A DNA stretch of 64,000 bases from Ascarosepion bandense (lineage: Eukaryota; Mollusca; Cephalopoda; Sepiida; Sepiidae). The DNA lies in the NCBI GenBank assembly GCA_037127315.1, contig JBBBDQ010001684.1, positions 3,732,501 to 3,796,500 of the forward strand, read 5' to 3'. The position numbers and the translations under genes are program-made. Below are positions 54,258-64,000 of this stretch, piece by piece (position 1 is the first letter of the stretch; each line of letters starts with the position of its first letter). The notes under the pieces are model-generated. The model did no database searches. It was not told where the DNA came from and worked only from the letters and a program-made list of their open reading frames with translations.

Positions 54258-54536
54258 TTGATATGCATTGTGGTATAATGGATATCAGTTTTGAATGAGA
54301 AATTGGAGACCTGAGTTTGAATTCAAGTTCAGTTTGTTGCATTCATTTACGTGCAAATACCCTTGGGCAAAGTATGAATCCACCCCACCAGCTATACACT
54401 AAATAGCAAGACAGACTGGGTCCTATAGCCTTAGTTGGCAACCAGTCTACCACAGAAAAAATGACAACTTACTGTGTGAAAATCTTCTGTCTGATCAGTC
54501 ATGACTCAAAAATGTCATGATCATCTAAATGCGTTA
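54258..54536 (+). repeat. SINE1, plus, near full length, old
   Basis: Head ATGCATTGTGGTATAATGG, B-box-like GAGTTTGAATTC, body, hairpin changed to CATGACTCAAAAATGTCATG, no clean tail. Confidence 0.82.
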
Positions 54537-55345
54537 AAAGATATTGATTGTTAAAAACAACAATCATTTTGTGTATCTTGTTTCAGGATATTTTACAAAT
54601 GTTTATTATACAAAGGTGCATTGAATATTATAGTTGTAAAATGTCTATTGTTTTTAACAATTTTAAATTTATGAAAGCAACAAATTTATTATCAAAAAGG
54701 AAAATGATGAAGCCTGGCTTAAAAAACTGATCAAAAAATGTTACCAAACTGAGAACATTTTCACAATAATTCTCAGTGTATATAACTGGTTATATAACCA
54801 AAGAAAAAAGACACAATATATCACTGTAACATATGACCAATTAATTTTTCTTTGAGTAAAACTGAAGTTTAATTAAGACAAACAAGAGAAACTGTCAAAT
54901 TATTTGTGCTTTATCAAAAGATTATCAAGAAAATTTGATCAAATTTCAAGATGTCAAATTTGCAAAGCCTGAAAATAGAAAAGGAAAATTAATTTTGTTT
55001 GATGGATGAATTTGAAAAAACTTTTTTTCCTTGTCTTGATGTAAATGCTAAATTGTACACTTTGGATTTAAACAGAAAAAAATAAAACTCAAGACTATAA
55101 AAACAAAAACAAAACATTCTTCTGATCAAAATATGCATTTATGACTATCACAAATGATCTGATTTTCATCGTAAGTGAAGTGTGTCTAGATTGTTATAAT
55201 TTATCAATGATAAGCTGAGCAAACAAAATGAGGTAGTCTGAGATTTGCTGTCACTTCATATAGAATATTTTTTCAACTTTTCTTTCACAGCCAAATCATA
55301 ACTGAGAAGAAAACCTATATCATTATGAGATGATCTTGAAAAGGA
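54537..55345. other. Gene-less AT-rich stretch
   Basis: Nothing recognised. Confidence 0.4.
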
Positions 55346-55349
55346 GATC

Positions 55350-56292
55350 CAATCTGTGATGGACTGTGGTAAGAAATGGATTGTATATTTTAATGCTTTC
55401 AAAATGTAGCTGCTATCCTTTAACCATCATAGACATCTGCTCCTACCCTCCATCAGAATGGATCAGTCTCCCTGAAAACGAAACAGTGCATCTACTCATC
55501 CTAATCTATCAGTTGACCTCAAGTAGAATGATGACATTGAATCCATGGCTGAATCTGCTGTTAGGAAGATTGTTTCCCTGTGTAGGACCAGGAAGTTTTT
55601 TTCTCGTCTGAATCCATCTTGCATATATATAAATCTACCATCTGCCTGTGCTTTGAATACTGCTGTCACATTTGATCCAGTGCCCCTGCTATTCATCTTG
55701 AGCTTCTTGACAAAATCCAACAAAGAATCTGCAATGTAATTGATCCTGACCTGGTAGCGCAACTCCAGTCACTTTCTCACCAATGTAATGTGGCTTCTCT
55801 CTGTTTCTTCTACAAATACTTTCACGGCTTCTGCTTTGATGAGCTTAACTCCCTGGTGCTTCCTCTGCGAGAATTTGGCTGAGCTACTAGACTAGCAGCT
55901 AGGTCCCACCATTTTACAGTGAAATCAATCAAGTGTAACTGCAACTTGTACTCTATCAGCTTCTTTGCTCACATTTCTTGCCTGTGAAATTCCCTTCTGT
56001 ATACTTGTTTCCCTGACAGCTACAATCCTCATTAATTTAAATGCAATGTCAATTGCCATCTCTTATCTCCGTGACTTGCATCCTTTCCCTGACAACCCTT
56101 GTGTCATGTTCTTTTTCCTTTCCACTTTACTCTCATGCATTCCTCTTTACACCATTGTTCTCATCTTTCTCTTAGCCATTCTTTGACACTCCCGTAATTT
56201 GTTCCTCTTTCTCATCACTCACCTCTTATATAACCCTTTGTGCACCAGTGGCAGTTCTGCCTTGCATGGGTGAAATAATTAAAAAATAAAAA
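55350..56292 (+). mobile_element. LINE (Jockey/CR1-type), RT thumb to 3' end, plus
   Basis: Starts inside the RT thumb (DCGKKWIVYFNAF, equivalent to DWGKKWLVNFNASK). It continues through the C-terminal region (RKIVSLCRTRKFF, CFEYCCHIW-like, ICNVIDPDL) and the ORF end (CACATTTCTTGCCTGTGAAA). After the pyrimidine-rich 3' UTR comes the terminus CTTGCATGGGTGAAATAATT, AAAAAA. Stops and frameshifts throughout. It contains the C-terminal segment deleted from the 16.8-kb copy. Confidence 0.88.
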
Positions 56293-56394
56293 GATGGAAG
56301 CTTGTATTTTGACAGAGGTAAGTAAAGTATACTAGTTTTAGACAGTAGAATTTTTTTCTTTAAATATTCATTTTAACATCCCAAATATTTGGGT

Positions 56395-56712
56395 TAAGTT
56401 AGTGGATTTAATCAAAGCTTTATATCTACTGGGCCATGTGTTCTCAAGTGACTTGACTCAGAGTGTTGTGAGTTCAATACATGGCTATATCAGATGTGAA
56501 CAAAAACTTTAAGTGTTGAGTTAAAGGAAGATAACTGATAGTGAGGCACATGGAACTAGAACAATCTGTCTTGATGGATGAAAAAAGAGTTTAGTTCAAA
56601 ATTCCAATCACCTGAAGAAAGCTTGAGTGTACAATGGCCGAAACATTGCGAATATGGCAACAAAGATAAGGATGACAGTCTGAACAATGTAAATAGTGTA
56701 AACAGGACACAT
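56395..56712 (+). repeat. IRT element, tRNA-like core and right arm
   Basis: Core: CTACTGGGCCATGTGTTCTC and TTGTGAGTTCAATACATGGC. Right arm: CACCTGAAGAAAGC, ATGGCCGAAACATTGCGAAT, ATGGCAACAAAGATAAGGAT and a GTAAATAGTGTAAACA tail. The left arm is missing. Confidence 0.75.
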
Positions 56713-57114
56713 TTACTTAACATCAGCTTAGGGAACATAATAAAGAAAAAAGGCTTCGTAAATTTGATATTCATCAAATTCACAAACCAATGTTTTAAAC
56801 CACTAGGAGAATATTCTGTAATGAACTTGGAGCTGTAAAATTAACCTTCCTGATGATTAATGCTGCTACTGCTGCTCATCATGTTTTGACTGCTGCTGTG
56901 CTGTTGCTATCATTTCTTTCTTTCATTATTATTGGCTCCCATATTGCATTTATTTCTCTGCTAGGCCTACTAAGAAGATCCGCATAGCTTAGCATATGTT
57001 TGGATTCTTTCAGATGTCTAACTCTTTGATTTTTTTCCTTGTCCAGTATTTTCACTTTATTCCACTACAAACTTTACATAAAATTGTCCTACAAGACAAC
57101 AGCTTAAGGGAGTA

Positions 57115-57338
57115 ATGTGTTAATTCATGAATTTGGCGACATAGTAATTGCGAGTTCAATCCCTGGGCTGAACAGTGTGTACTTGAACTCAGTGGAAACA
57201 GGATGAGCAACAACTGAGCAGGACTGAAAATAAGAACTAGATGAGAGATCTTTAGTCATGAGCTATGGAATAGTGTGTACATGAACTCAGTAGAAATGAA
57301 TGAGTAATAACTGAGCAGTAGTAAAAATAAGAATTAGA
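57115..57338 (+). repeat. IRT-like element, decayed, interrupted by SINE1
   Basis: GCGAGTTCAATCCCTGGGC is a B-box-like core. After it, two related blocks (GTGTGTACTTGAACTCAGTG and GTGTGTACATGAACTCAGTA) form a local duplication. After the SINE (57339-57640), the arm continues with ACAGCAAAGATGAGGACAAT at 57779. Confidence 0.5.
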
Positions 57339-57640
57339 CAAGATGTGCCTTGTGGTGTATTGGATATCGGCTCGGAACGAGACACCGGGGAGCCGAGTTC
57401 GAATTCCAGCTGAATTCATTGCATTCAATTACGCACAAATACCCTTGGAAAAGGTATTAATCCATCTATTCCTTCCAGTTATAGGTTAAATAACAGGACA
57501 GATTGGGTTCTATAGCCTTGGTCGGCAACCAGTCTACCACAGAAAGCAATGGTAATCTACTGCGGGATAATCTTCTGCCCATGTCTCTTTCAAGACATGA
57601 TTGCCCAAGCGTGTATCATGTACGGCACTTAACTGACTGA
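57339..57640 (+). repeat. SINE1, plus, full length
   Basis: Head GTGCCTTGTGGTGTATTGG, B-box GAGTTCGAATTCC, body, hairpin CATGTCTCTTTCAAGACATG and tail ACTTAACTGACTGA. A 12-bp gap removes the CAGTCAGT block before the hairpin. Confidence 0.9.
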
Positions 57641-57849
57641 TCTCTAGAAATGGGAAGTGAAATAAAAACATTCTATCCCCAGCAGATTAAATAATGGTTT
57701 TGACCTTGAATTTTCTGTTACCTAGAGCAATATACACCTAATGAGGGTCAGAGAACACAAAGATTAAAATGTAGAAACAACAGCAAAGATGAGGACAATA
57801 GTACAAATACAAATTGTGCAAATAATAATAACTCTTTATTCCAGAAATT

Positions 57850-59935
57850 AAGACAGTAATAATAATGGTACATAGAAAAACAATTTGTTCCAAAAATCAG
57901 TTTAAAATTAAAGATTAAAACAATGAAAAAACATGGATTTTAAAAATATGTAGTATGTGATTTATTCCAGGAAATACCAGATAGCCTGAATTTAATTTAT
58001 TATTATATAAAGAGCCTTTGTTCTAAGACAGTATGTACTAGGCCACCATATGAGATACTAAATCAAAGTAGATTTTGTACTTGTTGTCAACCAAAGTACA
58101 CAGGTGCATCGGAGGGTTGACTTGGAAGGTAAAATCAAAGACACCAGGTGTAGGTTTGCACTCCACAGTATTGATGTATAAACAGGTGATTGACTTAGCA
58201 GTGCTCAGGATGGGCACCCACTAAATGAAATAACAGGATGATATATAAGCACGATGCCTAGGAGGGAAAAGACAGAAAATATCTTCTATCCTTGCAATCC
58301 CTAACCATACACCCTCACAATGAAGGCGAGGATGGTCATGTAAGTAATTCATTGAATAAGATGAATTCTGCTTTGAATTCTAACTTAAATCTCTTTCCAG
58401 AATTCATAAGAGAGAGCAGCTAAATCCATAATAATACCACATAGAAATCACTTACAAAAAGACAGACCAAAGTTAAGGATTAAATCCAGGAAAAAACAAA
58501 ACGGTCTTGCCTGATCTTCTAGGAATCCATGTTTCTCAAGGAGTTTGTTTTTCAAAAATAATTTCCAAAAATATATCTCGCTATCCAGCTGCATCCATTG
58601 TAGAATATCCCATTGAATGTTACTAGGTCTTTGATGGAATGTTATTCAAATATTTGTCTCTGTTTGCAAAACAAATTCCTTTCAGTAGAGTTCCTTGTAC
58701 AAATAGTCTGCAAAAACCATTCTAATGAAAAGAAATACTTTTATTTATTTGGCTTCCTTTTTTTTAATATTTTATTTTTAGCATTTTAGCAAATCTTTCT
58801 TTGAAAGAAACAAAAATGTATAAATTTGAGGCATTATTAAATTACATTTTCATTAATTGTATTGACTATTTCCTAAGGAATAAAAAAAAACTCGCCTAAG
58901 GTTTAAATAACAAACTTGAACATCAAAATAATGCAGAATCAATCAGAAAACAGATGTTTTGAGTATACCATATCACCTGACCAAATTTTATTATGAAAAA
59001 AAAATCTTGGTAGGGTGTATTTTATAAGCATTTAAATGCATTAATAATAAACAGTTGCTGAAGACGTGTCAAAGTGAATATACTTAGAAGTTATTAGTTC
59101 TTTGAGGTTTGGTCATAATAAGAATAAGTGATAGAAATACATTCTTTCTGCTTGAGTGATTTTGAAAGATAAAATGATCATATCTGGTAAAGATAGCTGA
59201 TGTTGAAAGATTGAAAGAGAAAAAGGACTAATTTTGTAAATGACACATCATCCAGAAAGTGGCTTTAACCATTTTTTAAAGAAGAAATGACGCTAATCAT
59301 TCAAGAAAAAATAATATAAATAAAATTCTTCTTGCATCATTTCCTATGCAATTTAAACTTCAGGGTACAAAGATAGACTAAGAAATATCAATAGCTGTAT
59401 GGGCCTACCTTGTGGCCGGAAGAGTTGCTTATTTCTTACTTGTTGAAGTTGTTACGAACACCACCATTAAGGACATTGGCCTGAAATAATATTCCTAACA
59501 AAATATGGACAGAGATAGAAAAAATTTTATTTTGGGATACTGTCAGCTATTTGAAAAAATTCTTGTGGTTCAACTTAAAGGAAAGCCCTTCAACATTGGG
59601 GTTAAAGTAGTTTGAGTTTTGTTTAACAGCATATCAACACCTCTGTGGGTTATTTAATGCAAAAAAGGTGATGTTTTAAGGTATGTTTTTTAATGTTTGG
59701 TTATAGTGAGAAGGTTGATTTAGTCAGATTTTAATGAAAATTTTTTGTTTTTATTCTTTTTTATTTTAGAAAATTGAAAATGTCTTCTAGTTTTGTATTA
59801 AAAAATGTTTTGCTGAAAATTTTTTTTCTTCAAAAATATGCTAGGGTAATAATTTTTTCTTCAAAAATGTATATTTTTCTATAAAAGTCTATTTTTATGT
59901 ATATATTTCTATAAAAGTCTATTTTTATACTTTCA
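57850..59935. other. Gene-less stretch
   Basis: The longest block in which I recognise nothing. A somewhat less AT-rich part lies at 58080-58340 without a clear frame. Short local duplications occur at 59820-59930 (CTATAAAAGTCTATTTTTAT twice). Confidence 0.45.
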
Positions 59936-59944
59936 TAGTGTTCT

Positions 59945-60190
59945 GACCCCAGTTTGAGGGTTAACTATTTGCCCATAGCTAGGAGCCTAACAGGTGCTAC
60001 CACTGTGGGTCAGGGTGGACCTGGGAACAACAGCAATTAGGAGATGGTTCTATGCTCCTCACAAGCTCCAAATCAGAGACCTTGCTGTCGGATACAGTTT
60101 GCTGTCATGCCCAGGACCCAGTTAAAGTAGTGTATGCACCAACAATGCAAAGCACTGAGAAGGAAATAGAATCTTTCTACTCCAATGAGT
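59945..60190 (+). mobile_element. Possible RTE LINE 5' region with endonuclease trace
   Basis: A GC-richer segment. The frame at 60124-60180 reads VVYAPTMQSTEKEIESFY, which resembles the V-VYAPT----E-E-FY block of the RTE apurinic-like endonuclease. The upstream part could be a 5' UTR. Only one short motif supports it. Confidence 0.35.
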
Positions 60191-60524
60191 TGCTTATCTG
60201 TTATCTTCCTAACAAAATTTCCTTTAAATTGAATCTTTTATCTTCTAATGCAAACTCAGTTATTATCAATATAAGACGTAAAAATATTTTTCAGCTTATC
60301 AGTTACAAAGACCTTTCAACTTAGCGAATGTGAGAAAAATGCCTCTTCTTTTTTAATTCTTACAATCCATGTGAGAGGATTCAAATGAAACTGTGTTACC
60401 TCCCGTGGTTGGTGGTTGACAAGGGTAGGGTATCACACATACTTTCACACACTGTATGTAGAAAATTCACCTATCGCACAGTTCATAATCCTCCCAGTCA
60501 TTATCTCATCAGTAATAATTTTTT

Positions 60525-60695
60525 GGATTAGAATAATCTACCTACTGTTGACTAAATAAAGGGTTTGATTGAAAGTTCCAATGCATATTACCTGAAGTAA
60601 GGTTATAGCATAGAACAGTCAAAACATCATAAATATGGCAACAAAGATAAGGATAGCAGTCTGAACGCTGTAAATAGTGTAAATAATTAGAATAC
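60525..60695 (+). repeat. IRT element, right arm
   Basis: ATTACCTGAAGTAAGG, ACAGTCAAAACATCATAAAT, ATGGCAACAAAGATAAGGAT, GTAAATAGTGTAAATAAT and a CCTTATCAGAAATATTGACA end. Old copy. Confidence 0.65.
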
Positions 60696-60959
60696 CTTAT
60701 CAGAAATATTGACAAATTTTGCATTTGTTTTGGATGCATATCCTGGCAAATTGTAAGTTTCAAACACAAGAGAAGCAACACAAAAGAATCAACAGTTTTT
60801 ACCAAAGTGGTGGCAGATTCTTGAAATGAAAAATATGTTGTCTGATATCATTTAAGATTACCGCTTTGTCACAGAAATGATGAAAAAAATTGCCAAAATC
60901 AATAATCTTAAATCTGCATTAAAAAAAAGTTTCCATCCTCAGCCTAACATATGAGCTTA

Positions 60960-61240
60960 GCCAAAAAAAATAAAGTTTCATTCTTAGATGTCCTTGGAGT
61001 TTCATAATAGTACTTTCATTACTTCTCTATATAAAAAATACACAATTGAAAATTCTTGTGATCTTAATTTCATTAGTCAATATCCTCTTAGATATAAAAT
61101 CAGTATCATTAAAAATTTCCTCATGAGAGCCTATGAGAACTCATCATCTTGCTCAAAGACATCCATAATGCCAAACACTTGTCAACAATAAATTTTCAAA
61201 TTATTTGGTTAACTACCACATTAAATATTTTTTCAAACTT
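60960..61240 (+). pseudogene. PLE4 reverse transcriptase C-terminal relic
   Basis: Frames carry (SFLDV)-SLEFHNSTFITSLYKKYTI and QYPLRYKISIIKNFLMRAYE. These match the PLE block FLDV----D--F-TS-YRKPTF followed by P--YK--LI--L--RA. The expected FTG-Y-WNS segment is altered to SCDLNFISQ. Confidence 0.68.
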
Positions 61241-61403
61241 GACCATTAACAACAGCAAACACACCAATAATAATAATATTAATATCTTTTACAAAAACCA
61301 GATTCAAAGCAATTAAAAACAAGATGAATATTCACTTTGAAACATTCAAAAATAAGCAACTGCTGTCAACTGAAACAAAAAGATTTTATCAATTATCTAT
61401 TAC

Positions 61404-61895
61404 TAACAGTATAGCCTGGTGTTACTTGGGTGTAATGAAAGCTTTAAGACTAATCCATGGTCCTGGAGCACGGAAGACTAAAAAGCAATAGTTTTTTCCA
61501 GTTAAAACAAAACCATAGACTGAAAGAAAAATGAATGGACGTAAGTCAAATTTTGATTTCCTGGTATCAATATCAAATTTTCTGCACTGTATATAAGAAC
61601 TGTAACCTTGAAACTTCTGAATATCGTTTCTTATGTCTTTGTCTATGAGTATATCAAATTTGATTAAAATCGAACCACTCCTTCTATAACTCGATTTTTT
61701 CAATTATCGATTTTTGATATTTATCGAGGGTACCTCGACACAAAAGCAAGCTAAGAACACTTGCAGACGCTTACAGTACAACTGTGTAAATGTTCAAGAA
61801 AATCGGTTCAGCCATTTCGGAGTCTATAGGTAACGGATACACACACACACATACAGACAAAGTTCTATTTATAAATAAGTTTATATTTAGATTTA
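61404..61895 (+). repeat. Unclassified interspersed repeat, copy 1
   Basis: Begins AACAGTATAGCCTGGTGTTA. It has TTTCCAGTTAAAACAAAACC and ATGAATGGACGTAAGTCAAA, then ends AAAATCGGTTCAGCCATTTC, (AC)n, TTCTATTTATAAATAAG. It is related to 62645-62950, with about 170 bp more in the middle. Inserted in PLE4. Confidence 0.75.
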
Positions 61896-61899
61896 GATT

Positions 61900-62150
61900 A
61901 GATACAAAATATAAACAGGTTAACCACATCATCAAAATCAAGGATTCACCCCTGAGATCTAAACTACAACAAACCAATATTATTTATGAATTCATATATT
62001 CCTTGAAGAACTGCATTATTGATCCTAATTTTGTAAATAATTATATCGGCCATACAACTACAAAACTGACTGGAAGAAATATTCTGCATCTCTCTGAATG
62101 GAGCTGAACTCAATCTTATTTAACAACACACACGAAGACATACCAAAACC
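61900..62150 (+). pseudogene. PLE4 GIY-YIG endonuclease relic
   Basis: Reads SPLRSKLQQTNIIYEFIYSL, then NYIGHTTTKLTGRNI (GIY-YIG core Y-IGHTT-KL--R) and HLSEWS. A shifted frame continues KTYQNLSRKNLLK. This matches the PLE nuclease end (V-HTT--L--RL--HL, then LT-K-L-E). The usual Arg/His spacing is disturbed and a stop follows HLSEWS. Confidence 0.75.
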
Positions 62151-62370
62151 TATCCAGAAAAAACTTGTTGAAAATAAAAATATCATAGCATGCAAAAAAG
62201 ACTAAAAATAATGGAGGCTTTATTGATAAAAAAAAATAACCCCAACACTCAATATCAACTACGAACATGCAAAAAACATGCTTACTGTATTTGGTAAATA
62301 AAACATACACACTCTTTTATGTCATACATAACATCACATACATTATGTTACATGTAAAATAACATTCATT

Positions 62371-62401
62371 CTTGAAAACAGCTAAAAGTGTAGCTGAAAA
62401 C
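62371..62401 (+). ncRNA. Hammerhead-like relic downstream of PLE4
   Basis: CTTGAAAA, a stem CAGCTA-AAAGTG-TAGCTG, then AAAAC. The order (block, stem, A-rich block) and the position downstream of a PLE nuclease match PLE3. Both core blocks deviate from consensus. Confidence 0.35.
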
Positions 62402-62644
62402 ATTTAGACAATTTTTATATAATTTATGTCCTCTAAAGAAAAAAATCATAAAATCGCATGAAAAATTACATAATAAACTTTTTAAAATAAAAACGTTTAT
62501 TATCATCATTGTTAACTCCCTAATGTGACATTTTTCTTTTAATTCTGAAACAAAATGTAAAATTTTGTAGTAATTTGTAATTTACACATGTTCAAGCATA
62601 ATAATAATGAATATGTATATATTATATACATACATATATATACT

Positions 62645-62893
62645 AGCAGTATAGCCTGGCATTGCTCAAGTGTAATGAAAACTTTAAAACTAATCCATAG
62701 TCCTGGAACTCAGACTCTTTAGGCGTTAGCATGAAAAACTAAAAAGCAATAGTTGTTTCTAGTTAAAACAAAACCGTAGACTGAAAGAAAAATGAATGGA
62801 TGTAAGTCAAATTTTAATTTCCTGGTATCGATAACAAATTTTCAAGAAAATCAGCTCAGCCATTTTGGGGTGGGCGGGCACGGACACGGACAC

Positions 62894-62930
<37 letters not shown>

Positions 62931-62950
62931 TCCATTTATAAATAAGTTTA
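62645..62950 (+). repeat. Unclassified interspersed repeat, copy 2
   Basis: TAGCAGTATAGCCTGGCATT, AGTTAAAACAAAACCG, ATGAATGGATGTAAGTCAAA, AAAATCAGCTCAGCCATTTT, (AC)n at 62896-62926 and CCATTTATAAATAAG. Same ends as copy 1, with an internal deletion. Confidence 0.75.
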
Positions 62951-62954
62951 GATA

Positions 62955-63044
62955 CACACATATGTATACATTATATACATACACACATATGTATACATTA
63001 TATATATACATATATATATACATACACACATATGTATACATTAT

Positions 63045-63075
<31 letters not shown>

Positions 63076-63377
63076 CATTATATACATACACACATATGCA
63101 TACATTATATACATAGATATATATATACATATGTATACATATATACATTATATACATACATATATATCTACGCACATATATATATGCACATACACACAAA
63201 TATACATATATATAAATAGATACACATATACATACATATATATAAATATACATACATAATTATATATACATATATAGATACATATATATATACATACATA
63301 AATATATTTATATACACACATATATACATACACAAAGACATACATATATACAAACTTATATATTTGTACATATACAT

Positions 63378-63418
<41 letters not shown>
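62955..63418. repeat. Compound (TA)n/(CATA)n/(CACATA)n array
   Basis: Higher-order recurrence of ACACACATATGTATACATTA with ATACAT spacers, ending in (TA)n at about 63382-63414. Almost entirely alternating purine-pyrimidine. All open frames here are simple-sequence artefacts. Confidence 0.95.
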
Positions 63419-63419
<1 letters not shown>

Positions 63420-63560
63420 TGTAAAATTGTTATGATAATAATGCCAAAGTATTTTTTCAATAGTTTACTGATAGAAAATAAATTTAATCAAGCAGAAGTT
63501 TTTGTCATAATTTGCTTGATATGAAGATAAGGATAGAGCATTAATAGAATTAATGTGGAG

Positions 63561-63738
63561 AAATTTGTCACTTAGCTGAGCAGTGTTATTTCAGTCATGT
63601 TGACTTTGAAGTTTCATGAAGGCATTATCCTGCAGAAAAAGCAAATGATCCTGAAGAGTGAAGACATTACATAATGCTCTCATGAAACTTCTAATTCAGT
63701 ATGACTGAAATAGCACTGTTCAGGCAAGGGACAAATTC
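63561..63738. repeat. ~68-bp imperfect inverted repeat
   Basis: The left arm (63561-63628) AAATTTGTCACTTAGCTGAG, CAGTGTTATTTCAGTCAT, AAGTTTCATGA, GGCATTAT mirrors the right arm (63671-63738). The spacer is about 42 bp. No transposase or known family. Possibly a fold-back element or MITE. Confidence 0.85.
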
Positions 63739-63747
63739 TATAATAAT

Positions 63748-63749
<2 letters not shown>

Positions 63750-63798
<49 letters not shown>

Positions 63799-63800
63799 AA
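63750..63800. repeat. (TA)n(CA)n microsatellite
   Basis: (TA)n to about 63780 followed by (CA)n to about 63798. The rest of the window, to 64000, shows nothing recognisable. Confidence 0.93.
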
Positions 63801-64000
63801 ACTACTTAATATTCAATTACTTCTTCCTTGTCAATGCACTTAATTTAATGGTGACTGTTAATAAGACAAACCCTACCATTAAAAATTCAGTTAATAACTA
63901 TGTATCAGGCTGCAGAATTATTGATTGAACATCGTCTATACTGATTTGAATATGATGAGACATTCTTAAAAAAATATTGGTTCCTTTTTTTCTTTCTTTC

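Larger units (their letters stand above)
60805..62310 (+). mobile_element. Penelope-like element PLE4, interrupted
   Basis: RT thumb relic at 60805-61240, then an inserted repeat (61404-61895), then the GIY-YIG region at 61900-62150. A hairpin with hammerhead-like order lies at 62371-62401. Multiple stops. Confidence 0.72.

Overview
This window looks like non-coding genomic DNA from a coleoid cephalopod, most likely an octopus. It is AT-rich, rich in (TA)n and (CA)n microsatellites, and packed with old transposable elements. It holds many copies of a roughly 300-bp tRNA-headed SINE whose body resembles the central domain I know from cephalopod SINEs. The species call is an inference from repeat style, not from a host gene. 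I found no convincing host protein-coding exon, no functional tRNA or rRNA gene, and no CRISPR array or operon-like structure. The window could be intergenic or lie inside a very large intron.

Layout. 0-5.5 kb: 3'-end LINE fragments, a 5S rRNA-like fragment and an ancient direct repeat. 6.1-7.9 kb: the longest RTE/BovB-type LINE copy, followed by a SINE. 8.5-10.4 kb: a Penelope-like element (PLE) split by a LINE insertion and preceded by an inverted copy of its own 3' region. 10.4-14.4 kb: a long tRNA-headed SINE plus LINE and RTE tails. 14.8-16.8 kb: microsatellites, a third PLE remnant with a hammerhead-like motif, and a long inverted repeat. 16.8-18.5 kb: the best LINE reverse transcriptase of the second LINE family. 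19.0-20.4 kb: a second PLE with the same inverted-flank layout. 20.5-22.3 kb: a Tc1-like transposase relic and a mariner-type MITE. 23.1-32.8 kb: LINE, RTE and SINE fragments. 32.9-35.4 kb: a complete but dead hAT element with terminal repeats and a near-8-bp duplication. 35.4-35.8 kb: a solo LTR. 36.8-43.1 kb: a LINE, inverted-repeat/tRNA-core elements, same-strand SINEs and a second solo LTR. 44.3-47.2 kb: two unrelated minisatellites. 49.6-51.5 kb: a decayed Ty3/gypsy pol. 53.2-53.6 kb: a SINE with an almost full-length 5S head. 54-57.6 kb: SINEs and a LINE. 60.8-62.4 kb: a fourth PLE, interrupted. 62.6-64 kb: simple repeats and a long inverted repeat.

The genes here do not work together as a host pathway. 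What they share is retrotransposition and transposition machinery, all with stops or frameshifts. The most interesting signals are structural. Hammerhead-ribozyme-like motifs lie in the PLE termini, with paired-base changes between copies. Similar spacing occurs in a tRNA-core element flanked by inverted repeats. Two different RNA-gene heads (5S and tRNA) are joined to one shared SINE body. Several insertions are dated relative to each other by target-site duplications and nesting.
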